Source: a virus. Taken from it: 50,987 nt of DNA. Of this stretch, positions 50,763 through 50,987 are shown piece by piece. Location of the stretch: IMG/VR virus record IMGVR_UViG_3300025070_000051, positions 1 to 50,987 of that record; one strand, written 5' to 3'. A program made the translations under genes and the position numbers. The number at the start of each line of letters is the position of its first letter. Positions within the stretch are counted from its first letter, which is position 1. The notes under the pieces are model-generated. The model made no database searches, was not told the origin of the DNA, and saw only the letters and a program-made list of their open reading frames with translations.

Positions 50763-50987
50763 ATGCAAGTATTAAACATCAGTAAAAACGGTACAATTAA
50801 ATGTGAAATGAGTGATGGAAGATTAGGTTACACCTACAAGTCCGGTTACGTTAGAGTATCACTAAAACATAATAATAAAAGACTCTACCAGATCAACACT
50901 AAACGCACTCATTATAATGCGGAACGTAGTAACTACTATTACACTAGAGAATTACTATATAATGAACTAGATCGACTACGTATGCTA
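50763..50987 (+). CDS. Hypothetical protein, N-terminal 75 codons, runs off the window
   Basis: Begins MQVLNISKNGTIKCEMSDGR, with beta-rich sequence (LGYTYKSGYVRVSLKHN) and then a basic Tyr-rich region (NAERSNYYYTRELLYNELDR). No stop is reached, so the length is unknown. The start follows the promoter-like element copy 6 and a TATAATAAACT leader. The beta turn pattern resembles short homing-nuclease-associated or NUMOD-like modules, but the match is weak. Confidence 0.6.
   Translation, partial: MQVLNISKNGTIKCEMSDGRLGYTYKSGYVRVSLKHNNKRLYQINTKRTHYNAERSNYYYTRELLYNELDRLRML

Noticed and set aside
1-50987. Lysogeny genes (integrase, repressor, att site) or phage RNA polymerase
   Set aside because: No such motif was found in any frame of the window; they could lie outside it.

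Overview
The window is one compact stretch of a tailed double-stranded DNA phage genome, most likely a podovirus infecting a (marine) Bacteroidetes host. The phage assignment rests on an ordered terminase, portal, scaffold-like, HK97-type capsid, connector, nozzle-like, internal-virion series, plus fibre, holin and endopeptidase genes. The Bacteroidetes host is an inference: the DNA is AT-rich, the start codons I checked have A/T-only leaders without a Shine-Dalgarno sequence, and several proteins look like those of flavobacterial phages. No integrase, repressor, attachment site, tRNA or RNA polymerase was found, so a lytic life style is likely. Both ends cut through genes, so the genome continues on each side.

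Layout. (1) 1-5089, + strand: replication and nucleotide metabolism. It holds the C-terminal end of a DnaB/Twinkle-type helicase, a thymidylate-synthase-fold enzyme whose base-selecting Asn is replaced by Asp (predicted dCMP methylase or hydroxymethylase), a GIY-YIG-like/MazG fusion, a PD-(D/E)XK nuclease and a monomeric B12-dependent ribonucleotide reductase. A hairpin terminator at 5097-5124 separates it from the convergent late block. (2) 5129-48065, - strand, read right to left: fibre and collagen-like proteins (48.1-43.1 kb), a phage GroEL/GroES pair (43.0-41.2 kb), small basic proteins, a zincin-like protein and a 3TM holin (41.2-37.8 kb), small helical and GroES-like proteins, TerL, portal, scaffold-like protein, major capsid protein with its own terminator, a duplicated pair of connector genes, a 2280-residue nozzle-like protein ending in BspA/DUF285 repeats, propeller/adhesin protein, internal virion proteins, a 2633-residue polyvalent protein, and finally a lysis set (TM peptide plus M15 endopeptidase). 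(3) 48066-50987, + strand: a divergent AT-rich control region followed by at least nine very small unrecognised genes separated by long, highly structured intergenic DNA.

How it works together. The left block would supply and edit dNTP pools, possibly producing cytosine-modified DNA; the late block builds and releases virions, with phage chaperonins probably helping fold large virion proteins. The right block looks like an early, host-directed region: a 35-bp element of fixed length (TTGCA, central ACG, terminal GATAATATA) occurs six times just upstream of the small genes and is the best candidate for a phage-specific promoter family. Predicted structured RNAs, a shared hairpin cassette and direct repeats lie in the same spacers.
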